A DNA stretch of 26,211 nucleotides, taken from a virus. Below are positions 1 through 5,980 of the stretch, one piece after another (positions within the stretch are counted from its first letter, which is position 1; each line of letters begins with the position of its first letter). The notes under the pieces were generated by a model. It searched no databases. It was given only the letters and a program-made list of their open reading frames with translations, and was not told the DNA's origin. The position numbers were made by a program, and so were the translations under genes. The stretch spans positions 1 through 26,211 of the IMG/VR virus record IMGVR_UViG_3300047388_000085; one strand, 5' to 3'.

Positions 1-1
1 G

Positions 2-367
2 CGCGGGTTCATCGACCACGTAACGATCGATCGGGAGGGGTACGTCGATGTCATCGATGATAAATCCGGAGCGAATCCGCCTACGGATCGATTCCAGCTT
101 GACGTGTACGCAAGCGCGCTTGAAAAAACTTACGATTTGGTTCCGGCGCGTGTTGCGTACGCCAATGCACGGGAACAGAAAAAGGGATCGCACTTAACCA
201 CGTACGCGTGGGATGGTTCGCGGCGGCTTCCCACTACTGAACGCATTCAGCGGATGGATCGGGCAGAGAGGGATCGCGTATACCTGCCCGTCGTCGGGAA
301 GCAGTGCAGCTATTGCAATGTGCGAAAGTCGTGCATGTTCGGCGGTACCGGAGAGGAGATCCTGTAA
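2..367 (+). CDS. Cas4/RecB-like PD-(D/E)XK exonuclease, C-terminal part (5' end outside window)
   Basis: The reading frame is open from the window edge, so the start lies upstream and only the last 121 residues are visible. They hold the RecB/Cas4-type nuclease core: an acidic residue in FIDHV (about residue 5), the D-x-K signature in VIDDKSG (about 18-24), and the QLDVYA helix motif (about 34-39). Near the C-terminus is CSYCNVRKSC, a C-x2-C-x5-C set of the kind that binds an Fe-S cluster in Cas4 and AddB-like nucleases. The family cuts or resects DNA ends and in phages often works in recombination; the putative ssDNA-binding protein downstream (1244-2011) fits that role. The stop codon overlaps the next start (TAATG). 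The missing N-terminus prevents a subfamily call. Confidence 0.75.
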   Translation, partial: RGFIDHVTIDREGYVDVIDDKSGANPPTDRFQLDVYASALEKTYDLVPARVAYANAREQKKGSHLTTYAWDGSRRLPTTERIQRMDRAERDRVYLPVVGKQCSYCNVRKSCMFGGTGEEIL

Positions 368-558
368 TGGAAGCGTTTTGGATACTGGCGGGCGTGGCAC
401 TCGTGCTCGCGGCATTCGCATTGCTGGCGTTCGGCATGGCCAAGTATGAAGCTGTGCAATTGGCCAAGCGCACTACCATGTCAGTACGGGACTGGAAGCC
501 TATCGGTGCGATAGATGACGAATCCCCGGTAGTATTGAGAGCGCGAAGGAAGGGGTGA
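367..558 (+). CDS. small membrane protein, 63 aa
   Basis: Short protein of unknown function. The ATG overlaps the stop codon of the nuclease gene (TAATG), which favours this start and suggests translational coupling. Residues about 4-24 (WILAGVALVLAAFALLAFGM) form one clear membrane helix; the rest is a charged tail ending in RARRKG, probably cytoplasmic. No enzyme motif is visible. Together with the next gene it forms a pair of small membrane proteins directly behind a DNA-processing gene. A membrane anchor or superinfection factor is possible but nothing in the sequence decides this. Confidence 0.65.
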   Translation: MEAFWILAGVALVLAAFALLAFGMAKYEAVQLAKRTTMSVRDWKPIGAIDDESPVVLRARRKG

Positions 559-565
559 CGGGTAG

Positions 566-802
566 ATGGTGATATTCGGATGGTATGTGCTCGGGGCAAT
601 GCTGATGTTCATGGGCGGATTCCTGTTTCACTGGGCGTTCTTTGCCCGCGGCAACTACGCCGACTATGAGGCGCAGGTGAACTCGTACCGCCGTGTGGTG
701 CGCAAGCTGGAAGCGTCCGACGCGCCAACGGTAGCGGTCTACCGTGCGCCGCGATCGGTGCCACTGCCACTTGCGCAGTCGGATCGGGATCTGCTAGGTT
801 GA
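566..802 (+). CDS. small membrane protein, 78 aa
   Basis: ATG start preceded by the purine-rich AAGGAAGGGG about 15 bases upstream, and only seven bases after the previous stop. Residues about 2-27 are hydrophobic (VIFGWYVLGAMLMFMGGF...) and form one membrane helix. The rest is soluble and mixed in charge, with a YRRVVRKLE stretch that may be helical. It is not recognised as a member of a known family. It is the last gene before the 440-base gene-free region, and a GC hairpin follows its stop by six bases. Confidence 0.6.
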   Translation: MVIFGWYVLGAMLMFMGGFLFHWAFFARGNYADYEAQVNSYRRVVRKLEASDAPTVAVYRAPRSVPLPLAQSDRDLLG

Positions 803-807
803 AGCCT

Positions 808-842
808 CTCCCCGGCGCCTTGAGTCCGATACTCCCGGGGAG
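808..842 (+). terminator. GC-rich hairpin after the 566-802 gene
   Basis: CTCCCCGG (808-815) pairs perfectly with CCGGGGAG (835-842) around a 19-base loop. It starts six bases after a stop codon and is followed by TGTTAGTT, which is only weakly T-rich, so this is a terminator-like hairpin without a classical U tract. Confidence 0.45.
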
Positions 843-847
843 TGTTA

Positions 848-928
848 GTTCCCCCGACCGGCCAAATCAGAGCGCTTCGCATGATCGGAATCACAGGCTT
901 CCGGAAGTTCTCGGCCGGTCGGGGGAAC
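848..928. repeat. perfect 16-bp inverted repeat with 49-base loop
   Basis: GTTCCCCCGACCGGCC (848-863) is the exact reverse complement of 913-928. The loop contains the palindrome CTTCCGGAAG (898-907) and a small GCG-CTT-CGC hairpin. It could be a structured RNA, a second terminator or a protein-binding site. It lies in a stretch without a convincing gene. Confidence 0.7.
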
Positions 929-1087
929 ACAAAATCTTGACAGGATGCGAATAGCAATCGGAAGAGAGTTCCGGGGCGCCTACTCCGGGTAAGGTGAACA
1001 CGCATTCGAACCGGCAACCGCGGTGGTCTCGTCAACCCTCGCCTACCCTGATTCGCTACCGGGGTAAAGGTTCCGGACAATTGAATA

Positions 1088-1125
1088 GCCTCGCCGGTAG
1101 AGTCGGAAGCTGTATCCGGCGGGGT
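1088..1125 (+). other. RNA-type stem-loop
   Basis: GCCTCGCCGG (1088-1097) pairs with CCGGCGGGGT (1116-1125); eight pairs are Watson-Crick and two are G-U, around an 18-base loop. The G-U pairs suggest an RNA rather than a DNA structure. It ends three bases before the tRNA-like element. Confidence 0.45.
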
Positions 1126-1128
1126 CAC

Positions 1129-1196
1129 GGGAATAGGCCGGTAGGCATCGGCGTGCTCAGCGAGCGCGAAACGCGGTTCAATTCCGCGGATTCCCC
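1129..1196 (+). tRNA. tRNA-like element, possibly degenerate or truncated
   Basis: The T-arm is canonical: CGCGG (1172-1176), loop TTCAATT (1177-1183), CCGCG (1184-1188), with G53-C61 and the TTCAA core. The acceptor strands GGGAATA (1129-1135) and GATTCCC (1189-1195) pair at six of seven positions. An anticodon-type arm, CGTGC-TCAGCGA-GCGCG (1152-1168), pairs at all five positions with one G-U; the loop would read AGC (alanine), but position 33 is C instead of the universal T. The D-arm (CCG and CGG around GTAGGCAT) is only 3 bp, and the total of 68 bases is short. No CCA is encoded. It could be a decayed tRNA, a tRNA mimic, or chance around a good T-arm. Confidence 0.35.
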
Positions 1197-1243
1197 CGAG
1201 CGGCATAAGCCGTGATGGATAACAGGATAGACAGGATGACACA

Positions 1244-2011
1244 GTGTCAGACGATGAAGTCAAGGGCTTGCTGAACGGCTCCGGGATTCCGTGGTACCCG
1301 TTCGACAAGGTAGGCGATGAAGTCCGCGGAGTGGTCGTCTCGGCGAAAGCCAAGGACGAAACCTACATGGACGATGGGCCGGGCTACAAGAAGGGTGACG
1401 TGAAGACGTGGCCCGACAGCAAGCCTAAGCGGATGATCGTGGTAACGGTGCAGACCGACATCACGAAAATCAACCGCTACGACGCACAGACCGGCCAGTA
1501 CGGCGAAGAGCTGGAAAGCGAATCGGGCAAGTGGGTTATCGGGCTGACCGGCAACAAGTACACGGCGGCCGCGCGCGTGCTCGGTAACGACATCATCGAA
1601 GGTTCCATCTTCGGGATGAAGTTCGTTCAGTACTCGGATCGTGCGCCAAAAGCGCAGGGATTCTCACGCGCCAAGCTGTTCGAGGCTTACTACGAGGAAG
1701 CTCCGAAGGGCGTCAACATTCAGACCGGCGAGGCTCCGACCCTAGCGAGTGCGACAGCGAGCGCACCGGCCGGTGGCTATGCCACGAGCACGCCGCAGTC
1801 AGGCAATCAGGGTGTGCTTATCCCGAACGGCGGGCGCCCGGACTACCTCGATCAGTCCACATGGGACGTGATGAGTCCGGGTGAAAAGGCCGAGCTGTCA
1901 CCGCCCGCACCGAGTCTCGTCAAGCCCGCCGCGGTGCCACAGGCCGCCTGGGACAAGATGAGTGACGACGTGAAGCGCAAGGTTCTCGGCGCGGCCAGTT
2001 CGCCCGTTTAA
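1244..2011 (+). CDS. putative single-stranded-DNA-binding-like protein, 255 aa
   Basis: GTG start; AGGATGAC lies just upstream and the nearby ATG at 1236 is out of frame. The first 160 residues resemble actinophage proteins annotated as ssDNA-binding: a WYPFDKVGDEVRGVVV opening like the first strands of an OB fold, then KTWPDSKPKRMIVVTVQT and a long beta-rich part (WVIGLTGNKYTAAARVLG). The C-terminal 90 residues look disordered and carry two similar segments, TWDVMSPGEKAEL and AWDKMSDDVKRKVL, perhaps docking motifs. A nearby Cas4-like nuclease supports a role in replication or recombination. I recognise the pattern but not a precise family. The stop codon TAA lies inside a GTTTAAAC palindrome. 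Confidence 0.5.
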   Translation: MSDDEVKGLLNGSGIPWYPFDKVGDEVRGVVVSAKAKDETYMDDGPGYKKGDVKTWPDSKPKRMIVVTVQTDITKINRYDAQTGQYGEELESESGKWVIGLTGNKYTAAARVLGNDIIEGSIFGMKFVQYSDRAPKAQGFSRAKLFEAYYEEAPKGVNIQTGEAPTLASATASAPAGGYATSTPQSGNQGVLIPNGGRPDYLDQSTWDVMSPGEKAELSPPAPSLVKPAAVPQAAWDKMSDDVKRKVLGAASSPV

Positions 2012-2013
2012 AC
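2006..2013. promoter_or_regulatory. GTTTAAAC palindrome, copy 1 (over a stop codon)
   Basis: Perfect 8-base palindrome, one of nine in the window. The TAA stop of the 1244-2011 gene is its central part, and it opens the 111-base gap before the glycosyltransferase gene. Confidence 0.55.
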
Positions 2014-2058
2014 TTCACGCCCGTGCTTGCCGGTCGGTAGCGCGGTAGTGAGGAAGTT

Positions 2059-2104
2059 CGCGACCCCCCGGAAACCATTGGTCTGGCTTGCCCGGGGGGT
2101 CGCG
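2059..2104 (+). terminator. perfect 13-bp GC hairpin before the sugar module
   Basis: CGCGACCCCCCGG (2059-2071) pairs exactly with CCGGGGGGTCGCG (2092-2104) around a 20-base loop. It sits between the 1244-2011 gene and the ATG at 2123, followed by TTCCTATCT rather than a T run. It may end upstream transcripts or protect the 5' end of the glycosyltransferase message. Confidence 0.6.
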
Positions 2105-2122
2105 TTCCTATCTGGAGATGAC

Positions 2123-3172
2123 ATGCTGAAATACTCCGCTTTCGGATGGGCCGCGGGTGACGACGCGTGCGCGTTCTACCGCCTAACCCTGCCCTTCCTG
2201 GCACTCAAAAACACGTACGGCTGGGAAGTCGCGACATCATTCGCAATGACCGATGCTCCGAAGAATGGTCACAATATCTTCGCTTCCCAGCGCGTCGCGC
2301 TACCGTACCCGCAGAAGCAATGGATAGCCGCGTGCGAGTCCGGTCGCTGGCGCACCGTGTTTGACATGGATGACGACGTGTGGTCAATCCCGCCGGACTC
2401 CGCGGCGTATTCAGGCTGGAATTACGTCGACATGCAACAGTCGGTAGAGGTGTGCACAACGTTCGCCGATGTCGTGACCACGACAACGCCCGCGCTGGCC
2501 GAGATTCTGCACGGGCTGAACCGTGACGGGAACGTGCACATCCTGCCGAACTGCGTGACTCCGGCATTGCTCAAGGCCAAGCGGACGCCGCATGCCGGCA
2601 TCAATGTTGGGTGGGGAGGTTCAGCCACCCACCGCGGCGACTGGCGCCCGTACGTGAGGGGCATCTTGGCGGGTGTGAGCGAGTCGCCAGGCGCACGGCT
2701 GATCCTGCGTGGCGCGAACTATCTCGGATCGGCCGGCGGACCGTACGCCGATATCGTGGAGGAACGCCCATGGGTGAAGGGCGTAACCGACTTCTGGCAG
2801 ACGTACGCCGATATCGATATCAACTTGGCGCCGCTGAAACAAACGCCGTTCAACGAGTCGAAGTCGTTTATCAAGGTTTTGGAGGCGGCCGCATGGGGGA
2901 TTCCTACTGTTGCGAGCGATGTTGGACCGTACCGGACTGCCATTGCGCATGGTGTAACGGGATTGCTCGTTACGTCCGCCGAAGAGTGGCGCGAGTCTAT
3001 TCGGCGACTCGCCATGGACAAGCCTTATCGCCTCCAGCTAGGGAGCAACGCTCGGGAATGGGCGAAGAAGTACACGATTGACAAGTGGGTGGGCAAGTAT
3101 TATGAGCTCTACACAACAGGAGATTGTCGGGATACTCGATACGTACCGCAATACCTATCTGATTCCGTGTGA
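2123..3172 (+). CDS. glycosyltransferase, GT-B fold (GT4-like), 349 aa
   Basis: Transfers a sugar from an activated donor to an acceptor that the sequence does not reveal. The start is ATG 2123, with GGAG seven bases upstream; an earlier in-frame start would run through the hairpin at 2059-2104. The N-terminal half has FDMDDDVWSIP and a second-domain opening at NVGWGGSATHRGDW. The C-terminal half carries the GT4 donor-site block FNESKSFIKVLEAAAWGIPT followed by VASDVGPYRTAI and HGVTGLLV. The length fits the family. It is the first gene of a module with an epimerase, two more transferase-like proteins and a cytidylyltransferase. No membrane segment is visible, so it is probably cytosolic. Fold and class are clear; donor and acceptor are unknown. 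Confidence 0.85.
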   Translation: MLKYSAFGWAAGDDACAFYRLTLPFLALKNTYGWEVATSFAMTDAPKNGHNIFASQRVALPYPQKQWIAACESGRWRTVFDMDDDVWSIPPDSAAYSGWNYVDMQQSVEVCTTFADVVTTTTPALAEILHGLNRDGNVHILPNCVTPALLKAKRTPHAGINVGWGGSATHRGDWRPYVRGILAGVSESPGARLILRGANYLGSAGGPYADIVEERPWVKGVTDFWQTYADIDINLAPLKQTPFNESKSFIKVLEAAAWGIPTVASDVGPYRTAIAHGVTGLLVTSAEEWRESIRRLAMDKPYRLQLGSNAREWAKKYTIDKWVGKYYELYTTGDCRDTRYVPQYLSDSV

Positions 3173-3275
3173 GTGCACGGCGTGCGGATACATGGTCGCG
3201 GCTAAGCCTGGCAAAGAAGACACAGCGCTTTGCGAGAAGTGCATGAAGGAAAGGCTAGGGATCGAAGATGGCTAA
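3102..3275 (+). CDS. small zinc-ribbon protein, 57 aa
   Basis: ATG start with GTGGGTGGG upstream. It overlaps the end of the glycosyltransferase gene by 71 bases in another frame and the start of the epimerase gene by eight bases. After a short helix (MSSTQQEIVGILDTYRN) comes a four-cysteine metal site: CECTACGYM and, 20 residues later, CEKCM. Two CxxC pairs of this spacing are a zinc ribbon. It could bind nucleic acid or act as an adaptor. The long overlap is unusual, but no later start would keep the first residues. Function unknown. Confidence 0.65.
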   Translation: MSSTQQEIVGILDTYRNTYLIPCECTACGYMVAAKPGKEDTALCEKCMKERLGIEDG

Positions 3276-4173
3276 GACAGTTCACGTCACGGGAGTATAC
3301 GGGTTCCTCGGAGACAAGTTCGTGGATCACTTCGATAGGCTTGGATGGAATGTCGAGGGATCGGAATATAACGATTGCGAGCACCCAAACGCGCTGCGAA
3401 TGTTCCGCAAATGGGCGTACGGCAAGAAGCTACCCGATCTCGTCATTCACTGCGCTTCCCACATCGGCGGACGTGCGGGCATCGAGAACGATCGGTCGGC
3501 ACTCGCGGCGAACCTTCACCTCGACTCCGCGTTGTTCGCATCGCTGTCGGCGTTCCCCGACGTGCCGATCATCTACTTCTCGTCAAGCGCCGCATACCCG
3601 ACAACGTGGCAACGGAAGGAATCATCGCATCGCCTAAGCGAGGGTATGGCGATACGGTCTGAACTCGCCGATGCTGATTACGGTTACGCGAAAGTCATCG
3701 GCGAAAGGCTTGTTGAACGGCATCGGGCCATCGGTGGAGACGTGACAATGGTGCGCCCGTTCAGCGGGTACGGGATCGGGCAGTCGATGGACTATCCCTT
3801 CCCGAGCATCATGCATCGCGCGATCGATGGCGAAATACCTTTCAAGATTTGGGGCGACCCAACATCCTGCCGCGACTGGATTCACGTATCCGACATTGTT
3901 GGCGCGGTGGATGTGCTGCGCCAAGTCCCGAAAGACAAGCGACCGACTGTCGTCAATCTCGGAACGGGTATCGGCGTGGCAATGGAAACGCTGGCGCAAC
4001 TCGCATGGAACTATGCCGGCAACCGGCCGGAAGACTTCCGTACCGAGGCAGTTCCGGGCTCACCCTACGGCGTGCACACCCGGTATGCTGACGTCTCCCT
4101 AATGACGCGCTATTGGACTCCGAAGGTCGGCCTGACCGCGGGCGTCCGCGAGTACATTAATGCCATGACGTGA
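3268..4173 (+). CDS. NAD(P)-dependent sugar epimerase/dehydratase (extended SDR), 301 aa
   Basis: Nucleotide-sugar modifying enzyme of the extended short-chain dehydrogenase family, which includes UDP-glucose 4-epimerase and GDP-fucose synthase. Seen in the sequence: the Rossmann motif TGVYGFLG at about residues 8-15, SSSAAYP at about 109-115 (substrate serine), the catalytic pair Y-G-Y-A-K at about 139-143, then VRPFSGYG and DWIHVSDIVGAV, all at family positions. The length is normal. An AAGGAAAGG stretch precedes the ATG. It probably makes or alters the sugar donor used by the neighbouring transferases. The opening MAKTVHVTG and the SHIGGRAGI segment are closest in style to GDP-fucose synthase or GDP-mannose enzymes, but the exact reaction cannot be read from motifs. 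Confidence 0.85.
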   Translation: MAKTVHVTGVYGFLGDKFVDHFDRLGWNVEGSEYNDCEHPNALRMFRKWAYGKKLPDLVIHCASHIGGRAGIENDRSALAANLHLDSALFASLSAFPDVPIIYFSSSAAYPTTWQRKESSHRLSEGMAIRSELADADYGYAKVIGERLVERHRAIGGDVTMVRPFSGYGIGQSMDYPFPSIMHRAIDGEIPFKIWGDPTSCRDWIHVSDIVGAVDVLRQVPKDKRPTVVNLGTGIGVAMETLAQLAWNYAGNRPEDFRTEAVPGSPYGVHTRYADVSLMTRYWTPKVGLTAGVREYINAMT

Positions 4174-4174
4174 G

Positions 4175-4182
4175 GTTTAAAC
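4175..4182. promoter_or_regulatory. GTTTAAAC palindrome, copy 2 (between SD and start codon)
   Basis: It lies right after the epimerase stop codon and directly before the GTG at 4183. The likely Shine-Dalgarno bases GAGG (4172-4175) touch its left edge, so a bound protein would cover the start site. Confidence 0.55.
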
Positions 4183-4350
4183 GTGACCACTATCGACCGG
4201 CCGATCGATCCGGCCGTACACAGCATCATCGTCCGACTCCGTGACGTACGCGGGCGGCTTCCCACGCTCCCCCAACGCGTCGAGCTCGACGCCATCATGG
4301 CCGAGATTGCGAGGCTACGAAGTGACAACGGAACCGACACCGCCGAATAA
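4183..4350 (+). CDS. hypothetical protein, 55 aa
   Basis: GTG start directly after a GTTTAAAC palindrome, with GAGG eight bases upstream. The protein is a charged mostly helical peptide: TTIDRPIDPAVHSIIVRLRD followed by LPQRVELDAIMAEIARLRSD, which could form a short coiled coil. It overlaps the start of the next gene (4322) by 29 bases, as real genes do in this cluster. No family is recognised. It probably belongs to the sugar module by position only. Confidence 0.55.
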   Translation: MTTIDRPIDPAVHSIIVRLRDVRGRLPTLPQRVELDAIMAEIARLRSDNGTDTAE

Positions 4351-4618
4351 GATCGAGATCGAAACCGGTTCCGGGAAGATCACCATTGAGGGATGGAACG
4401 ACTACCCGCTCTCGGATGTGATTGCCCGCATAACGAGACTGTGGAGAGCCACAGTCGAGCGCGAGCGCAAGGACACTCCGGAGGATGTGAAGCCACAGCC
4501 GTTTGGCTTTACATTGGAAGACGGTAAGATAGTCACACTTGAAATCGTGACCGAAAGGGCAGAACCTGATGACGAGATTTCTGATGGCAACGACGATGGC
4601 GGCCTTTTACACGGATGA
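4322..4618 (+). CDS. hypothetical protein, 98 aa
   Basis: GTG start at 4322, with GAGG nine bases upstream and inside the end of the previous gene; the longer frame from 4241 has no ribosome-binding site. The protein has a beta-rich first part (IEIETGSGKITIEGW), a helix with basic residues (SDVIARITRLWRATVERERK), and a second strand pair (FGFTLEDGKIVTLEIVTERA), ending in an acidic tail. It overlaps the next transferase gene by 50 bases. Function unknown. Confidence 0.6.
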   Translation: MTTEPTPPNKIEIETGSGKITIEGWNDYPLSDVIARITRLWRATVERERKDTPEDVKPQPFGFTLEDGKIVTLEIVTERAEPDDEISDGNDDGGLLHG

Positions 4619-5348
4619 TCCCGACACGTGGGGAGCGTGGCTGTATCCCGCGGAATACATGGTCGCGGAAGCGATCCAACGCGGCGACGAGTTCGGCATT
4701 TTCGCGGCGCTGCAAGTCGACAAGCGAGGCATCGAACCATTCGCACCCTTGCTCGCCAGGTTCCGCGAGATCACGGACAAGTTTCCGAATGTCGAGGTTA
4801 AATGGTGGACGTATTCGCTCGATGACGGCCGTACGAAGGTGACCACACACAACCGGTTGCGACACATCACATGCGGTCAGAATCTCTGCAATGACTTCGC
4901 GGTCGCCGATGGGTACGACTACATGCTGTTTATGGCGTCGGACTGCGAACCGACCCATGACGCGCCATGGAAGCTTGCCGAAACCGGTAGGCAATACGAT
5001 GCGCATATCGTCGGTGGTCATGTCCCGACATACTGTCTCGATGGTCCGCCCGCGTGGTACGCGTTCAGCGAATACTACTCGCTAGCGGAAGGGCTATCCG
5101 ATCCGGGTAAGGACGTGCGTGCGCACATGCCCACCGCGGCGTTCGTCCAGCTTAACCGTGAGGCTTTCCGCCTACTCCGCTGGCGCTGGGATCTCGATGC
5201 CGGCATGTCGGATGATCCGTGCCTGTATGCCGACGCGACCGCCCGAGACATGATCGTTGTGGTTGACCATGAGGTAATCGGCCAGCACTACCCGGAGACT
5301 ATCGGTGCAGTCGAAACCCGCGGGCATGACATGAAGGTGGTGCGGTAA
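4569..5348 (+). CDS. glycosyltransferase-like protein, GT-A type, 259 aa
   Basis: Predicted sugar transferase. The ATG at 4569 is preceded by GAAAGGGCAG six bases upstream, the start signal shared with four other genes here; internal ATGs at 4584 and 4596 are less well placed. The core resembles nucleotide-diphospho-sugar transferases: CNDFAVADGYDYMLFMASDC, where SDCE is in the place of the metal-binding DxD, then IVGGHVP and a late segment LDAGMSDDPCLYADA that could carry the catalytic acid. No membrane segment is visible. Its position between the epimerase and the cytidylyltransferase supports the call. The family is divergent, so donor and acceptor are open. Confidence 0.6.
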   Translation: MTRFLMATTMAAFYTDDPDTWGAWLYPAEYMVAEAIQRGDEFGIFAALQVDKRGIEPFAPLLARFREITDKFPNVEVKWWTYSLDDGRTKVTTHNRLRHITCGQNLCNDFAVADGYDYMLFMASDCEPTHDAPWKLAETGRQYDAHIVGGHVPTYCLDGPPAWYAFSEYYSLAEGLSDPGKDVRAHMPTAAFVQLNREAFRLLRWRWDLDAGMSDDPCLYADATARDMIVVVDHEVIGQHYPETIGAVETRGHDMKVVR

Positions 5349-5503
5349 TGAAGCGAATCGATAAGGTTAACGAAGTTGCGGCTATCATCGGCGATTTCGA
5401 GTGGGGCAATTTCGGTCTCGATGACGTAGAGATGGCCGAATCGTCCGAGTGGGCCTATACACTCGCTGACGAAATCGTGGCCAGGGTGGAGGTGTGGGAG
5501 TAG
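5348..5503 (+). CDS. hypothetical protein, 51 aa
   Basis: The ATG overlaps the stop of the previous gene (TAATG) and its own stop TAG abuts the next ATG, so it fills the gap exactly. It is a small acidic protein with a helical start (MKRIDKVNEVAAIIGDFEW) and end (EWAYTLADEIVARVEVW). No motif is recognised. The tight fit between two enzyme genes is the main evidence. Confidence 0.65.
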   Translation: MKRIDKVNEVAAIIGDFEWGNFGLDDVEMAESSEWAYTLADEIVARVEVWE

Positions 5504-5980
5504 ATGTACGTATACACTGGCGGAACGTTCGACAACTTCCACCCTGGCCACGCTCACCTGATTCGACTTGGCTTGAAGCTTTCTCAAGTCGGCGGAGATG
5601 CGCTGTATGTGGTCGCCGTGAACTCTGACAAGTTCGTGCGCGACTACAAGGGGAGATGGCCGACGCAAAAGGCACACGAGCGCATGAGCGCGATTCGCAA
5701 TCTCTACCCGGATGCGCATGTTGTGCTGAATACGGGTGACGCGAACTCAACCCAAACGATCCAATACCTGCACGACAACCACCGTGCGGATGCGTTCGGC
5801 AAGATTCCACCGACGTACCGCCGGTACCCTGACGTCGTACTCGTGGGAAGCGACTGGGCAAAGTCCGACTATTACGCGCAAATGGGCTTCACTCAACTGT
5901 GGCTTGACGCGCGCAATATCGACATCATCTATGCCCATCGTGTTGGCGATTGGGCATCTAGCGCAATGCGGGATGCGTAA
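5504..5980 (+). CDS. cytidylyltransferase-like nucleotidyltransferase (TagD-like), 158 aa
   Basis: Activates a phosphorylated alcohol or sugar with a nucleotide, releasing pyrophosphate. The N-terminal signature YTGGTFDNFHPGHAHLI (about residues 4-20) contains the HxGH motif of the cytidylyltransferase superfamily. The middle has VVLVGSDWAKSDYY, matching the GDDW region of glycerol-3-phosphate cytidylyltransferases, and the end HRVGDWASSAM takes the place of their RTEGISTT motif. The start abuts the previous stop and the stop overlaps the next ATG. In this module it probably supplies a CDP-linked donor. Other members of the superfamily (for example pantetheine-phosphate adenylyltransferase) cannot be excluded, but context favours glycan synthesis. 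Confidence 0.8.
   Translation: MYVYTGGTFDNFHPGHAHLIRLGLKLSQVGGDALYVVAVNSDKFVRDYKGRWPTQKAHERMSAIRNLYPDAHVVLNTGDANSTQTIQYLHDNHRADAFGKIPPTYRRYPDVVLVGSDWAKSDYYAQMGFTQLWLDARNIDIIYAHRVGDWASSAMRDA

Larger units (their letters stand above)
803..1243. other. gene-free stretch with several secondary structures
   Basis: I see no convincing gene in this 440-base stretch. The long reverse-strand frame across it has no ribosome-binding site and reads into a real gene. It holds, in order: a terminator-like hairpin (808-842), a perfect 16-bp inverted repeat (848-928), a TTGACA hexamer at 937-942 without a matching -10, a 10-bp stem with G-U pairs (1088-1097 with 1116-1125), and a tRNA-like fold (1129-1196). 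The density of structure suggests a non-coding RNA or a regulatory or replication region, but none of these is proven. Confidence 0.5.

Noticed and set aside
937-942. TTGACA as a -35 element
   Set aside because: A perfect hexamer, but no TAnnnT lies 16-18 bases downstream and no gene starts soon after. Not called a promoter.
1004-1025. Possible second tRNA T-loop (TTCGAA at about 1006)
   Set aside because: Neither strand gives a paired 5-bp T-stem around it, and no acceptor stem is found.
739-1353. 204-codon open frame on the reverse strand across the gene-free region
   Set aside because: It runs antisense into two forward genes, has low-complexity Pro/Arg/Ser composition, and no ribosome-binding site is seen. 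A shadow of GC-rich composition.
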